Source: Archaeoglobus sp. UBA230 (GTDB lineage: Archaea; Halobacteriota; Archaeoglobi; Archaeoglobales; Archaeoglobaceae). From it: a stretch of 64,000 bases of DNA. The stretch covers positions 62,001 to 126,000 of the forward strand of contig DAVR01000024.1 in the NCBI GenBank assembly GCA_002507545.1. The letters are read 5' to 3'. The position numbers and the translations under genes were made by a program. Every line of letters starts with the position of its first letter. The stretch's first letter is position 1. This document shows, piece after piece, positions 53,023 to 62,645 of this stretch. Below the pieces are notes generated by a model. That model had not been told where the DNA came from and did no database searches. It saw only the letters and a program-made list of their open reading frames with translations.

Positions 53023-54044
53023 TTCTTCTTTTTCCATTTATTGCTGCTGTCGTGAATGTTTCTGCCTTTGACTTCAGTTACACTTGCAATAAGGAATTTG
53101 GCGAATACTACTTTGGAGGCGAATATCTTTACTTCTACTGCACCCTAAGGCCTGATTCTAACAGCGATGCAGAAAATATGGCGGGGGTGAGTTACAAGAT
53201 ACTATCTGCTCTTGATTCTGCAGTTATCCAAGTCGAGGTGAAATTCGAAGATGGGAAGGTTCTGCTCCATCCTGCTCCAGAGGACGAGTATTCGGCTGGA
53301 AATGCTACATCTCTGGGGTTCTATGTACCAAAACTTGATAAAATTGATGAAATTGTTATGAGAATTCAAGGATACGTGCCAGTTCCCGACAGCAGACTTG
53401 AAAATATCACTGTTCTTTCAGCATATGCAGACGAGAAATTGTTCATCGAGACAATTACTGTTGTAAACAAGCAGAAATTTTACGATGACATAAGAAGTTT
53501 CAGTAAAAGTGACTGTGCAGATAAGAACAAACTTGAGGAGGCTGAGGCATACTTCAACGATGGTAAATACCTGAAAGCTGACAGTTTGATGGATGAAATT
53601 GAGACAAATGTGATTGAATGTGCTCTAAATTCTGAGAAGGAGAAGTACGAGGAAATACTGGATAGTATCAAGGAGAAGTTTAATGAGCTAAAGAAAGACC
53701 TGATGGTTTTTGAGTTGACGGTTGAAAGAGATGCTGCTGAAATAGAGAATTACGACGAAGTTGTAAACAAGCTTGCGGAGCTTAAATCAGAAGTTACTGC
53801 AGTTGAAGGAGCAATTGATAACATTGAAGATTTTATTAGAGATGCAAAATTTAAAGAGGCTGATGACGGGTTTGATTACGTGGATTCAAAAATTATGGCT
53901 TTGCAGCAGAATCTTACAGAGCTTGAAAATTCCATTAAAAAGAAGAGTTTTGATTGGGTATTGATAGTGGCTATCGGAGCCGCCATTGTAGTTGTGGCGG
54001 TAGCCCTACTTATTTTGCGGGGTAGAGAAGGAGACAAGTGGTGA
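53004..54044 (+). CDS. Membrane-anchored extracellular coiled-coil protein 2
   Basis: 346 aa with the same design as the preceding protein: signal peptide (ALILLFPFIAAVVNVSA), beta-rich N-terminal domain, helical stalk with the related motif EEAEAYFNDGKYLKADSLM, and a C-terminal membrane helix (WVLIVAIGAAIVVVAVALLI) followed by LRGREGDKW. Several cysteines, unlike copy 1. The 19-bp overlap with copy 1 indicates co-translation, perhaps as partners. The stop abuts the convergent rpiA stop with zero gap (TGATCA). Confidence 0.8.
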   Translation: MGRIALILLFPFIAAVVNVSAFDFSYTCNKEFGEYYFGGEYLYFYCTLRPDSNSDAENMAGVSYKILSALDSAVIQVEVKFEDGKVLLHPAPEDEYSAGNATSLGFYVPKLDKIDEIVMRIQGYVPVPDSRLENITVLSAYADEKLFIETITVVNKQKFYDDIRSFSKSDCADKNKLEEAEAYFNDGKYLKADSLMDEIETNVIECALNSEKEKYEEILDSIKEKFNELKKDLMVFELTVERDAAEIENYDEVVNKLAELKSEVTAVEGAIDNIEDFIRDAKFKEADDGFDYVDSKIMALQQNLTELENSIKKKSFDWVLIVAIGAAIVVVAVALLILRGREGDKW

Positions 54045-54707
54045 TCAAGCTCTACCAACAATGACCTCATCCAATATTTTATTTGAAAAAATCCCATTCT
54101 CCACAACACCTGCAATCAGCTTAATCTCTCTCTCCACTTCCTCGACCTTCTCGTCCTCTAAAACTCCAAAATCGCAATCCAGAATAAAGTTGCCGTTATC
54201 AGTCACAACTGGTCCGACTTTACCGCTTCCATACCTCAGATTAACTCTTGTTGCCCCCAACTCTTCGATCTTCTTGGAAACATACCCATAGGCAAAAGGC
54301 AGAACCTCAACCGGCACGGGCATTGAAAGCTTTTCAACTAGCTTGCTCTCATCAACAATGATCACAACCTTTTTACTCGCCTTCGCCACTATCTTCTCTC
54401 TTGTAAGTGCTCCACCTCCCCCTTTAATGCAATTCATCTTCACGTCAACCTGATCTGCCCCGTCTATGCACAACTCTGGCTCACGCTCAACAAGATCAAC
54501 GATCTTTATTCCATTTCTGATCGCAACGAAATAGGACTGATATGAGGTCGGCACACCATATATTTCCAACTCCTCTTCCCTAATCCTCTCTCCGAGCAGA
54601 TTCAGGAAAATTTCAACCGTAGTCCCACTACCGATGCCCAAAACCATACCGTCCTTAACAAGCTTTAAAGCCATCTCAGCTGCCCTATACTTCCCACCCG
54701 AGCCCAT
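54045..54707 (-). CDS. rpiA: Ribose-5-phosphate isomerase A
   Basis: 220-aa enzyme interconverting ribose 5-phosphate and ribulose 5-phosphate. Motifs: LGIGSGTTVEIFL, LCIDGADQVD, GGGGALTREKIVAKASKKVVIIVDESK (short form GGGALTREK). ATG 54707 is preferred because AAGGTGG lies just upstream and the N-terminus then matches the family; it starts inside the last 23 bp of surE. Confidence 0.94.
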   Translation of the reverse strand: MGSGGKYRAAEMALKLVKDGMVLGIGSGTTVEIFLNLLGERIREEELEIYGVPTSYQSYFVAIRNGIKIVDLVEREPELCIDGADQVDVKMNCIKGGGGALTREKIVAKASKKVVIIVDESKLVEKLSMPVPVEVLPFAYGYVSKKIEELGATRVNLRYGSGKVGPVVTDNGNFILDCDFGVLEDEKVEEVEREIKLIAGVVENGIFSNKILDEVIVGRA

Positions 54708-55470
54708 CAAACCACCTTCTAAATTTTCCAAAATTAACTTTTGCTGTTAAATCAATTGAAAGGGGTGTTATGGAGACGTATCCACTCCTCAGGGCGTGAA
54801 TATCTGTGCCATCTTCGGCATCCTCTACCTCTTCTCCATGTATCCAGAAATACTCCCTTCCTCTTGGATCCAGCCTTTTCTCAACACTCACCTTGTACAT
54901 TCTCCTCGCAAGCTTCGTTATGGCAATCTTCCCGTTTGGCTTTGCAGGAACGTTTACGTTTAGCAGATCCACGCCCTCTGGCAATCCCCTATCCACTACT
55001 ACCTGAGCAATGTCCTTTAACACACGACACGCAAAGCTGAAATCATCGTTACTTGTAAGTTCAAATTTGGTTATATCAGGCATCTGAAGGGATATCGCAA
55101 TAGCCATACTGCCATGGGTTGCTGCTTCGAGGGCAGCACAAACAGTTCCGGAGGTTGTTGCAGCTTCTGTTGACAAATTTTCCCCGAGATTTATCCCGCA
55201 GACAGTTAAATCCGGTATATCTCCTATAACCTCATATATGCCGACTATAACAGAATCTGTAGGTGTGCCGTCAACGGCAAAAACTTTCATACCGTTAACT
55301 GTTACCTCTGAAACTCTGATTGGCTCCATGATTGACAGGCTCCTTCCAACACCACTTTTCTGAACAGCAGGTGCAACCACAAAAACCTCTCCGATGCTCT
55401 CTAATGCCGTATAGGCAGCTTTCAATCCTGCTGAATAAAGTCCGTCGTCATTCGTAAGGAGTATCTTCAT
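54685..55470 (-). CDS. surE: 5'-nucleotidase SurE
   Basis: 261-aa metal-dependent nucleotide phosphatase. N-terminal ILLTNDDGLYSAGL with the paired aspartates, APAVQKSGVGRSLS, SGINLGENLS-like NLGENL segment and SGTVCAALEA. Overlaps the upstream 115-aa gene by 4 bp and rpiA downstream by 23 bp, so the three form one operon. Confidence 0.94.
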   Translation of the reverse strand: MKILLTNDDGLYSAGLKAAYTALESIGEVFVVAPAVQKSGVGRSLSIMEPIRVSEVTVNGMKVFAVDGTPTDSVIVGIYEVIGDIPDLTVCGINLGENLSTEAATTSGTVCAALEAATHGSMAIAISLQMPDITKFELTSNDDFSFACRVLKDIAQVVVDRGLPEGVDLLNVNVPAKPNGKIAITKLARRMYKVSVEKRLDPRGREYFWIHGEEVEDAEDGTDIHALRSGYVSITPLSIDLTAKVNFGKFRRWFDGLGWEV

Positions 55471-55814
55471 ATTCTCTTCTCAACCTGATCTATGTACAGA
55501 GCAATATCATTTACGACTTCAGGTTCGAGAGTCGCGTCTATTATTTCAACTCCTTTACTTTTGGCAAGCTCTTTTACTTTCTCAAAATGTAGGGTAAGCT
55601 GCGAAACGACATAGACCTTGAGAAGGTGTAGATTTTTCTTGACATCCTCATAATCAGCTTCACCACTGCTGTACATCCTCATGATCTCTTCGCAATCCTT
55701 AACAAACATCTCAACTATTTTCTTCTGATCTGTCAGATCCCTTGCAAGGCTAACATCTGCCTCTCCTCTCACCAGTTCACCAAGTCTGTCCAAAAACGTG
55801 TTTATGTACAGCAT
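55467..55814 (-). CDS. Hypothetical helical protein, 115 aa
   Basis: Soluble, helical, charged protein starting MLYINTFLDRLGELVRGEADV. No family recognised. First gene of a unit with surE (ATGA overlap) and rpiA. Divergent from top6A. Confidence 0.65.
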   Translation of the reverse strand: MLYINTFLDRLGELVRGEADVSLARDLTDQKKIVEMFVKDCEEIMRMYSSGEADYEDVKKNLHLLKVYVVSQLTLHFEKVKELAKSKGVEIIDATLEPEVVNDIALYIDQVEKRI

Positions 55815-55858
55815 CGTTTTTAGTTTCTGAAGAGGCTATAAATTCGTTGCGATAGGGA

Positions 55859-55868
55859 TTTAAATATA
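55859..55868 (+). promoter_or_regulatory. TATA box of top6A
   Basis: TTTAAATATA, centred about 24 nt before the ATG at 55887; predicts a leaderless transcript. Confidence 0.5.
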
Positions 55869-55886
55869 GATGCTGTATTTTTCCTG

Positions 55887-56969
55887 ATGAAGGACATCGA
55901 GCGAAAGTGTTTGCTTTCCCTTATAGGAATAGTTCAGAATATATATGATCAAATGAGAGCTGGCAGAGTTCCAGAAATAGAAATTGCGACAAGAACCAAG
56001 CACAATATAGAGTTTAACGAGGAAAGTGAAGTATGGGTTTATGGCAGCAGAAAGTCCGTTAGATCAGCGAAAACTGTCAAAGGTGCTTACAGAATCCTCA
56101 AAATGACCTACGTGATTGGCTTTCTTAAGGATCAGCTAAATCTGAACAAATCATCAACCCTCAGAGAGCTTTATTACATCTCAGAAGGCTGGGACGCTGC
56201 AAAATTTGAGGAACAATCTGAAAGCGACCGCCTCATTGAAGACCTTGAGATACTGACCAGTTTTCAGAGAGAACACTTCCACATACGTCCTGAAGAGGAT
56301 GGAGCAACAGTCATAGGGCCTCTGAGAGTTAGAGAAGAGACGAGAAGGGGTGTTAGAGAGATACACTGCCAAGATGATGTGGGTGAGGGAGGCTACCAAA
56401 TCCCAGTGAATGTTGACAAAATTGAGTTTGTTGACCATGATGCCAAGTTCGTGATAGCAATCGAAACCGGTGGTATGAGGGACAGGCTTGTGGAGAATGG
56501 GTTTGATGAGAAATACAATGCCATAATAGTCCACCTAAAGGGGCAGCCTGCCCGTAGCACTCGCAGACTGTTGAGAAGATTGAATACGGAACTCAATCTT
56601 CCCGTCGTTGTGTTCACGGATGGTGATCCTTGGAGCTACAGGATTTTTGCAAGCGTAGCTTACGGGAGCATAAAGTCAGCCCACCTCTCAGAATACCTCG
56701 CCACTCCTGCAGCTCAGTTTGTGGGCATAAGGCCCACTGACATCACCAAATATGATTTACCTGCAGACAAGCTCAGCGAGGAAGACATAAAGGCGTTAAG
56801 GTCCATCCTTACCGACCCAAGATTTGATAGTGAGTTCTGGAAGAGGGAGGTCAACTACCAGCTTGAGATAAATAAAAAGTCAGAACAGCAGGCTTTGGCA
56901 AAGTACGGTTTGGATTACGTCACAGACGTCTACTTGCCAGAAAGGCTTTCTGAGCTGGGCATAATTTAA
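55887..56969 (+). CDS. top6A: DNA topoisomerase VI subunit A
   Basis: 360-aa Spo11/Top6A-family protein of normal length. The winged-helix (CAP) domain holds the catalytic tyrosine in [11 protein letters not shown] (Tyr97 by alignment with Spo11). The Toprim domain shows [11 protein letters not shown] with its Glu and [14 protein letters not shown] with the DxD metal ligands. With Top6B it makes the type IIB topoisomerase that relaxes and decatenates DNA. top6B is not in this window. The stop shares 4 bp with convergent RNase Z. Confidence 0.96.
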   Translation: MKDIERKCLLSLIGIVQNIYDQMRAGRVPEIEIATRTKHNIEFNEESEVWVYGSRKSVRSAKTVKGAYRILKMTYVIGFLKDQLNLNKSSTLRELYYISEGWDAAKFEEQSESDRLIEDLEILTSFQREHFHIRPEEDGATVIGPLRVREETRRGVREIHCQDDVGEGGYQIPVNVDKIEFVDHDAKFVIAIETGGMRDRLVENGFDEKYNAIIVHLKGQPARSTRRLLRRLNTELNLPVVVFTDGDPWSYRIFASVAYGSIKSAHLSEYLATPAAQFVGIRPTDITKYDLPADKLSEEDIKALRSILTDPRFDSEFWKREVNYQLEINKKSEQQALAKYGLDYVTDVYLPERLSELGII

Positions 56970-57880
56970 TCATACTTTACCTCCAAGTTCAGGAAGTCCT
57001 CAGCGACAGTGGTGTTTTCAAAGACCTCTTTTGCCTCTTCGAGAAGTGGAGAGACATCTTTCGAGTATCTCGTGCTTATGTGCGTCAGAATTAACTTCTT
57101 AACTCCAGCCTGTTTGGCAACTTCAGCCGCCTCCCTTGCCGTTGAATGTCCACTCTCAATGGCCCAATCCTTCAACTCTTCTCCAAAAGCCGCATCGTGA
57201 ATCAGTATATCCGCACCTCTCGCCACCTCCACAGTCCTTTCTGTCGGGCGAGTGTCGCCTGTATAAACCACCTTCCTACCCCTCCTCTTCTCTCCAAGAA
57301 CCATCTCTGGTGTTATCAGCTTCCCATTCCATATGATACTCTCACCCCTGGCAAGTTTCGCGTAGAGTGGGCCGGGTGGAATTCCGAGCTCTTTTTCAGC
57401 CTTATCTCTGTTAAATTTCCCTCGCCTGTCGTCCTCTATTACGGCGTAACCCACGCTCTGGACTATGTGCTCCGTTTTGAATGCTATGATTTTGAAGCCA
57501 TTAAATTTCACTTCCTCCCCGTCCCTCAGTTCTCTCACATTGACTGGGTAGTTCAGCATTTCATAGCCAAATACGTCAAAAAGGGCTTTCAGCACCTTTG
57601 CTCTCGGAGCGTAAACGTTCAAGGGTTTGGTTCTTTCATTCAAAGACATTGTTTCGAGCAAGCCAAAAAGGCCAATGAAATGATCCGTGTGCAGGTGGGA
57701 GATGAAGATGTTGTCGAGATTTCTGAAGCCCGTCTTTGCAATCATCATCTGCCTCTGCGTCCCTTCACCGCAATCAAAAAGAAATCTATGTCCACCAAAC
57801 TGAACAAAAATCGCAGGAGAATTCCTCTCAACGCTCGGAACAGTACCGGAAGTTCCGAGAAAAGTAATTTTAAGAAGCAT
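56966..57880 (-). CDS. rnz: Ribonuclease Z (tRNA 3'-endonuclease)
   Basis: 304-aa MBL-fold nuclease that trims tRNA 3' trailers; appropriate here since the visible tRNA lacks an encoded CCA. Motifs: [36 protein letters not shown] (HxHxDH), the flexible-arm region [30 protein letters not shown] and LTHISTRY. It overlaps the stop of rps10 by one base. Confidence 0.96.
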   Translation of the reverse strand: MLLKITFLGTSGTVPSVERNSPAIFVQFGGHRFLFDCGEGTQRQMMIAKTGFRNLDNIFISHLHTDHFIGLFGLLETMSLNERTKPLNVYAPRAKVLKALFDVFGYEMLNYPVNVRELRDGEEVKFNGFKIIAFKTEHIVQSVGYAVIEDDRRGKFNRDKAEKELGIPPGPLYAKLARGESIIWNGKLITPEMVLGEKRRGRKVVYTGDTRPTERTVEVARGADILIHDAAFGEELKDWAIESGHSTAREAAEVAKQAGVKKLILTHISTRYSKDVSPLLEEAKEVFENTTVAEDFLNLEVKYD

Positions 57881-58200
57881 TAAGACTCAAGAACGATTTC
57901 AATGTTCACATCCTTCGGAACCTGTATCCTCATTATCTGTCTCAAAGCCCTCTCGTCTGCCGAGATGTCAATCAGTCTCTTGTGAACTCTCATCTCCCAG
58001 TGATCCCACGTCTCGCTACCCTCACCGTCGGGTGCCTTCCTAACTGGCACCACAAGTCGGCGGGTTGGAAGTGGCACCGGACCGCTGAGTTCAACACCGG
58101 TCTTGTTTGCGATCTCTTTAATCTGACTGCAAATTCTGTCGAGCTCCCTTGGATTCAAACCAGAAAGCTTGATTCTCGCTTTTGGACCTTTTATTGGCAT
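57880..58200 (-). CDS. rps10: Small ribosomal subunit protein uS10
   Basis: 106-aa archaeal/eukaryal-type S10 with [40 protein letters not shown] and [12 protein letters not shown]. Located 21 bp downstream of EF-1alpha, the order seen in many archaeal translation operons. Confidence 0.97.
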   Translation of the reverse strand: MPIKGPKARIKLSGLNPRELDRICSQIKEIANKTGVELSGPVPLPTRRLVVPVRKAPDGEGSETWDHWEMRVHKRLIDISADERALRQIMRIQVPKDVNIEIVLES

Positions 58201-58221
58201 GAGATCACCAAAAAAATAAGG

Positions 58222-59493
58222 TTATTTTCTTGGGGTTAGATCAAGAACCATCCCCGCACCGATGGTCATACCCATATCTCTGATGGCAAATCTGCCCATG
58301 GGCGGAATGTCTTTGACTTTCTCGATGACCATCGGTCTTGTCGGCTCAAGCTTAACCACTGCTGCATCTCCGGTCTTCAGGAACTGTGGGTTCTCTTCTT
58401 TAACCTGACCAGTCCTTGGATCAATCTTTTTCTGCAGTTCAACGAATCTGCAGGCTATCTGTGCAGTGTGGGCGTGCACGACTGGAGTGTAACCAACGGT
58501 GATGGCTGTTGGGTGCTGCAGCACAACAAGCTGGGCTGTGAAGTCCTTCACGACAGTGGGTGGCGTGTCCGGATGTCCAGCGACATCTCCTCTCCTTATG
58601 TCCTTCTTGCTGACACCTCTTACGTTGAAACCGATATTGTCTCCCGGATATGCCTCTTGGATTGGCTCGTGGTGCATCTCAATGCTCTTAACTTCACCGC
58701 TCACATCTGCCGGCTCGAATACGACTTTATCTCCCACTTTCAGCACACCGCTCTCAACTCTCCCTACTGGAACCGTTCCGACACCGCTGATTGAGTAAAC
58801 GTCCTGAATCGGGATTCTGAGTGGTTTGTCAACGAGCTTCTCTGGTGGCTTGAGCATGTCAAAAGCCTCAAGCAATGTGGGTCCATCATACCAGGGTGTT
58901 TTGTCGCTCTTCTTGGCGATGTTGTCACCATAGTAAGCTGAAGTCGGGATGAAGGGAATCTCGTCAACCTTGTAACCTACCATCCTGAGAAGCTTTGATA
59001 CAGCCTCCTTTGCTGCCTCATACTCCTTCTGATCGTAGTTAACCCTGTCCATTTTGTTAACCGCAACTATTAGCTGATTAATACCGAGGGTTCTCGCGAG
59101 GAATACATGTTCTCTGGTCTGCGGCTGGACTTTCTCAACAACATCCATGACGAGTACTGCAGCATCCGCCTGAGATGCTCCTGTAATCATGTTCTTGATG
59201 AAATCTCTGTGTCCAGGGCAGTCCACAATGGTAATGTAGTATTTCTCAGTCATGAACTTCCTGTGGGCCACGTCTATGGTCAAACCCCTCTCTCGCTCCT
59301 CCTTGAGTCTGTCCATTACCCATGCAAACTCGAATGTTGCTTTGCCTTTCTCCTGAGCTTCTTTTCTGAATTTCTCTACAATGTGCTCCGGAATCTCTCC
59401 TGTCTCATAAAGCAATCTACCAATCAGTGTGCTTTTTCCATGGTCCACATGCCCTATAAAGGCAACATTAATGTGCTCCTTTTCCTTTGCCAT
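58222..59493 (-). CDS. tef1: Translation elongation factor 1-alpha (aEF-1A)
   Basis: 423-aa GTPase delivering aminoacyl-tRNA to the ribosome. G-box motifs [25 protein letters not shown] and the effector region with RGLTIDVAH are all present. The second ATG (59493) is preferred over 59499: GGGAGGAG then lies at a proper distance. Upstream TATA box at 59538-59547. Operon with rps10 and rnz. Confidence 0.97.
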   Translation of the reverse strand: MAKEKEHINVAFIGHVDHGKSTLIGRLLYETGEIPEHIVEKFRKEAQEKGKATFEFAWVMDRLKEERERGLTIDVAHRKFMTEKYYITIVDCPGHRDFIKNMITGASQADAAVLVMDVVEKVQPQTREHVFLARTLGINQLIVAVNKMDRVNYDQKEYEAAKEAVSKLLRMVGYKVDEIPFIPTSAYYGDNIAKKSDKTPWYDGPTLLEAFDMLKPPEKLVDKPLRIPIQDVYSISGVGTVPVGRVESGVLKVGDKVVFEPADVSGEVKSIEMHHEPIQEAYPGDNIGFNVRGVSKKDIRRGDVAGHPDTPPTVVKDFTAQLVVLQHPTAITVGYTPVVHAHTAQIACRFVELQKKIDPRTGQVKEENPQFLKTGDAAVVKLEPTRPMVIEKVKDIPPMGRFAIRDMGMTIGAGMVLDLTPRK

Positions 59494-59537
59494 ATTCATC
59501 TCCTCCCTTTGAGTTTTTCATCTCATCCATTTGAAGG

Positions 59538-59547
59538 ATATATAAAC
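59538..59547 (-). promoter_or_regulatory. TATA box of the EF-1alpha operon
   Basis: The minus strand reads GTTTATATATCC; it predicts a start near 59516 and a short purine-rich leader with a strong Shine-Dalgarno. Confidence 0.6.
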
Positions 59548-59550
59548 CTT

Positions 59551-60282
59551 TCACCAGCTTGAAATGTTGGAAATAAGGAGATAAAGTAAATCGCCGAGAA
59601 AGAAGGCAGCAATATATCCTGCCGTTATGAAAACGAGGAATGGAAGGGCTGGCGTTACCCAAACAGTCTCAATCTTCTTCCCCCTCAACCTCTCGATCAA
59701 TTCTTCATCTGGTTCGACTGCCCTTCTCACCCTTCTGAGTTTCCCATTTTCATCTACATATTCCAGCAGATTGTGGAATTTAGGCAGGTTGTCCACCTTA
59801 GCTTTGTATCCTGTTAAGTAATACAGGAAATTCCCCTTCAGACCTCTGACTCCTTCCACTGCCAGATTTCTTATGAACATGCCGATCAGAAGGGCTGGAG
59901 CGGCGATAACAGAGTTGGCAAGGGTTGAGAAGGCAAATGATCCGAATCCAAAGTTGAGCATTGGGAAACCATTGAAAGTAGGGTAGAAGGGGAATATGAC
60001 AGAAAGGCACATCAGTGCTTTGGCATCAGCACCTCCGTAAGCTCCGATGTAGTAAAGGAAATATGCAAGGGAGACAACCATCAAAATCTGAATTCCAGCC
60101 AGCATGTAGAACAACTGGGGCTGGAGTTCAGTTACGATCTGAAAGATCGTAATGGGGAGGGTTAAAATCAGCATATATTTCCAAACTCTGTTTGGCACAA
60201 TTCTGCTCTCTATATCCAGTTTGCATGCGTAGAGCAAAAATCCGAAAACTAAAATGAACTTGAGAAGGTCAATTGCTGACAT
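59551..60282 (-). CDS. Prepilin/preflagellin-type peptidase (A24 family)
   Basis: 243-aa polytopic aspartic protease that processes type IV pilin-like signal peptides. The two catalytic aspartates lie in CKLDIESRIVPNRVW and in YGGADAKAL (GxHyD form of the GxGD motif). A large hydrophilic insertion around residues 155-210 contains KVDNLPKFHNLLEYVDENG (short). The ATG lies inside the last 14 bp of hom. No pilin or archaellum gene is nearby. Confidence 0.85.
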   Translation of the reverse strand: MSAIDLLKFILVFGFLLYACKLDIESRIVPNRVWKYMLILTLPITIFQIVTELQPQLFYMLAGIQILMVVSLAYFLYYIGAYGGADAKALMCLSVIFPFYPTFNGFPMLNFGFGSFAFSTLANSVIAAPALLIGMFIRNLAVEGVRGLKGNFLYYLTGYKAKVDNLPKFHNLLEYVDENGKLRRVRRAVEPDEELIERLRGKKIETVWVTPALPFLVFITAGYIAAFFLGDLLYLLISNISSW

Positions 60283-61246
60283 ATATATCGTAGAGGTCAG
60301 AAAGCATTGCCGAAGCCGTCTCTTCCTTCCCTGCCCCTCTTCCAGCTACGAATATATTTCCCGCTGTGTCTGTTTTGAACATTGTAGCATTCATTGTACC
60401 TTTAATAGCCAGCGGGTGGGACAACGGAACAAGTCTCGGGGAGACTCTCAGTGTTTCCTTGCTCACTTCTGCAATGAGCCTAATTGTGTATCCCTTCTCC
60501 TCAGCCACGTTGAAGGCCTCTGGTGTAATTTTCCTGATCCCAACTCTCTCCACATCTTCGAACTTTGCATCCACACCAATTGTGTTGGCGATTATGATTA
60601 GCTTTGCGGCAGCGTCAATTCCCTCGACGTCGTAGGTCGGATCGGCTTCAGCAATACCAAGCTCCTGAGCCTCGTTTAGTATCTGTTCATAAGGCAAGCC
60701 TTCTTCCTCCATCCTTGAAAGAATGTAGTTACACGTGCCGTTCAGTATCCCCCTCACACTCTCGATCTCGCAGAAGGCGAGATATCGCTTTATCAGCTTG
60801 ATAACCGGCATCGCCCCTCCAACCGTGGCTTCGTACATTAGCTTTACACCCTTCTTTTCTGCAAGGGTCATCAGTCCCTCGAAGTCCGCCACAAGAGGAC
60901 CCTTATTGGATGTGATCACATGACTACCTTTTTTTAGAGCTTTTTTTATATAACTCAATCCACTTCCACCGTCGAGCTTTGTATGGGTGGCTTCAACAAG
61001 TATGTCGAAGTCAACTTCATCAATCAACTCATCAGCCTTTCTATCATCTCTCAGCCTTCCTTCTTCCCTTTTCATCTTGATAGCTTCATCAATGCTGAAT
61101 TCTCCGGAAATTGAGCTCTTAGAGTCGGCAATCGCAACAACTTTAAACTCCCCAATTTTTTTCCTTATCTCCTCTCTTTTCCTCTCCAGCAGTTCGGCAA
61201 ATCCCTGCCCAACTGTTCCAAAACCGACGATTGCTATTCTTATCAT
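60269..61246 (-). CDS. hom: Homoserine dehydrogenase
   Basis: 325-aa single-domain enzyme reducing aspartate semialdehyde to homoserine. NAD(P)-binding RIAIVGFGTVGQGFAELL, VEATHTKLDGG, HVITSNKGPL with the conserved Lys, and the family signature NGTCNYILSRM plus EAQELGIAEADPTYDVEGIDAA (quoted in part). No C-terminal ACT domain; a separate ACT protein is encoded immediately upstream (4-bp overlap) and may provide regulation. Confidence 0.95.
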   Translation of the reverse strand: MIRIAIVGFGTVGQGFAELLERKREEIRKKIGEFKVVAIADSKSSISGEFSIDEAIKMKREEGRLRDDRKADELIDEVDFDILVEATHTKLDGGSGLSYIKKALKKGSHVITSNKGPLVADFEGLMTLAEKKGVKLMYEATVGGAMPVIKLIKRYLAFCEIESVRGILNGTCNYILSRMEEEGLPYEQILNEAQELGIAEADPTYDVEGIDAAAKLIIIANTIGVDAKFEDVERVGIRKITPEAFNVAEEKGYTIRLIAEVSKETLRVSPRLVPLSHPLAIKGTMNATMFKTDTAGNIFVAGRGAGKEETASAMLSDLYDIYVSN

Positions 61247-61758
61247 ACTAAATCCTCGTTTATAGGTTCAATCATAGTAATTTTCTTCCTTCTGCATATC
61301 TCCCTGAGCTTCTCCACCGCTTCCTTCAGCCTCTCATTTCCTGCTGCCGAAATCGTTACTATGGCGGTTGATGGGCCTGAAATCTCAGGCATGCTTACGT
61401 GCATCTCAACACACTCCGCCTCTCCGTCAATATCAATGCTCTGGATCGTATCGCTTATGTCAGTATGAATAAGATGTCCGATTAGAAGAACTGATGTTGT
61501 GGCAGTAAGCTTAACTTCATTGAAGCTTCTTACAAGAATTCCGGAAGACCTTAGTGATCCGATGAGCCTCTCAACTTTTTTGCTATCAATTTTGAAGGAT
61601 ATCTCTACCGGAAGACGATTCAGAGGTGTTTTCTTTCCTCTCTGATGCACTATACCCACAATATTTCCACCCATCTTGGAGATCGGCTCAAGCACCTTGA
61701 GCAACTGCCCCGGCCTATCTTCAAGTTCGACTATCAGAGTTATCAATACTTCATTCAT
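61243..61758 (-). CDS. ACT-domain amino acid-binding protein
   Basis: 171 aa. N-terminal ACT domain: [20 protein letters not shown] and [13 protein letters not shown] second less clear alpha/beta domain follows ([34 protein letters not shown] in part). Placed between ilvE and hom with overlaps of 8 and 4 bp, so it is likely to sense an amino acid such as threonine and regulate homoserine dehydrogenase; inferred from context. Confidence 0.85.
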   Translation of the reverse strand: MNEVLITLIVELEDRPGQLLKVLEPISKMGGNIVGIVHQRGKKTPLNRLPVEISFKIDSKKVERLIGSLRSSGILVRSFNEVKLTATTSVLLIGHLIHTDISDTIQSIDIDGEAECVEMHVSMPEISGPSTAIVTISAAGNERLKEAVEKLREICRRKKITMIEPINEDLV

Positions 61759-62623
61759 AGATCGGCACGCCTTCCACTTCTGTAAGCTTTCTGAATTCGT
61801 CCATCAGCATCTTCGTGATTTTGCCCGGCTTTCCATCTCCAATCTTTCTGCCATCTATCACAACTATCGGGGCTATCTCAGCTGCCGTTCCAGTCACAAA
61901 AACTTCGTCTGCTGTATAGAGATCGTAAAGGCCGAGATTTGTTTCTTTGAACGGTATTCCGAGCTTTTCAATTAATTCTATCACCGCCTCTCTCGTTATC
62001 CCCTTGAGATTGTTTATTGTCGGTGGAGTTGAGACCTCTCCGTTCTTGACTATGAAAATGTTGTCTCCACTCCCCTCTGAGATGTAGCCGTTTCTGTCCA
62101 GAAATATTGCCTCATCCCCACCCTTTGCATTCGCCTCAATCTTTGCGAGTATGTTGTTAAGGTAATTCAGCGACTTTATGTTGGGTGGCAAAGCATCAAA
62201 GGAGTTTCTTCTCACACCCACCGTCACGGCAGTTAGCCCCCTTTCGTAGAGATCACCATACAGCTTGCCCCACGGCTTCGTTATCACTATGATCGAGGGC
62301 TTGGAGCACTTTCTCGGGTCGAGACCGAGATCACCGATTCCTCTCGTGACGATTGGTCGGATGTAAGCATCTCTTAGATTGTTCTTTCTGAGCGTTTCAA
62401 GTATTATCTCTACAAACTCATCCTTGCTGACAGGTATTTCGAGATCAATTGCCTTTGCTGAATCATAAAGTCTGTCTATGTGCTCTTTAAGCCTAAAAAC
62501 TCTACCGTTATAGGCTCTGATGCCCTCGAAAACCCCATCCCCATACAGGAATCCATGATCAAACACACTGATCTTCGCTTCATTTTCCGGAACAAACTCT
62601 CCGTCAAGATAGACGAGCAACAT
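61751..62623 (-). CDS. ilvE: Branched-chain amino acid aminotransferase
   Basis: 290-aa class IV PLP aminotransferase: [29 protein letters not shown] (quoted in part: [18 protein letters not shown]), [12 protein letters not shown], the PLP-lysine region [16 protein letters not shown], and [10 protein letters not shown], followed by [11 protein letters not shown]. It catalyses the last step of Leu/Ile/Val synthesis. Operon with the ACT protein and hom. Confidence 0.94.
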   Translation of the reverse strand: MLLVYLDGEFVPENEAKISVFDHGFLYGDGVFEGIRAYNGRVFRLKEHIDRLYDSAKAIDLEIPVSKDEFVEIILETLRKNNLRDAYIRPIVTRGIGDLGLDPRKCSKPSIIVITKPWGKLYGDLYERGLTAVTVGVRRNSFDALPPNIKSLNYLNNILAKIEANAKGGDEAIFLDRNGYISEGSGDNIFIVKNGEVSTPPTINNLKGITREAVIELIEKLGIPFKETNLGLYDLYTADEVFVTGTAAEIAPIVVIDGRKIGDGKPGKITKMLMDEFRKLTEVEGVPIYE

Positions 62624-62645
62624 TATGCTGAAATTACAGAATAAA

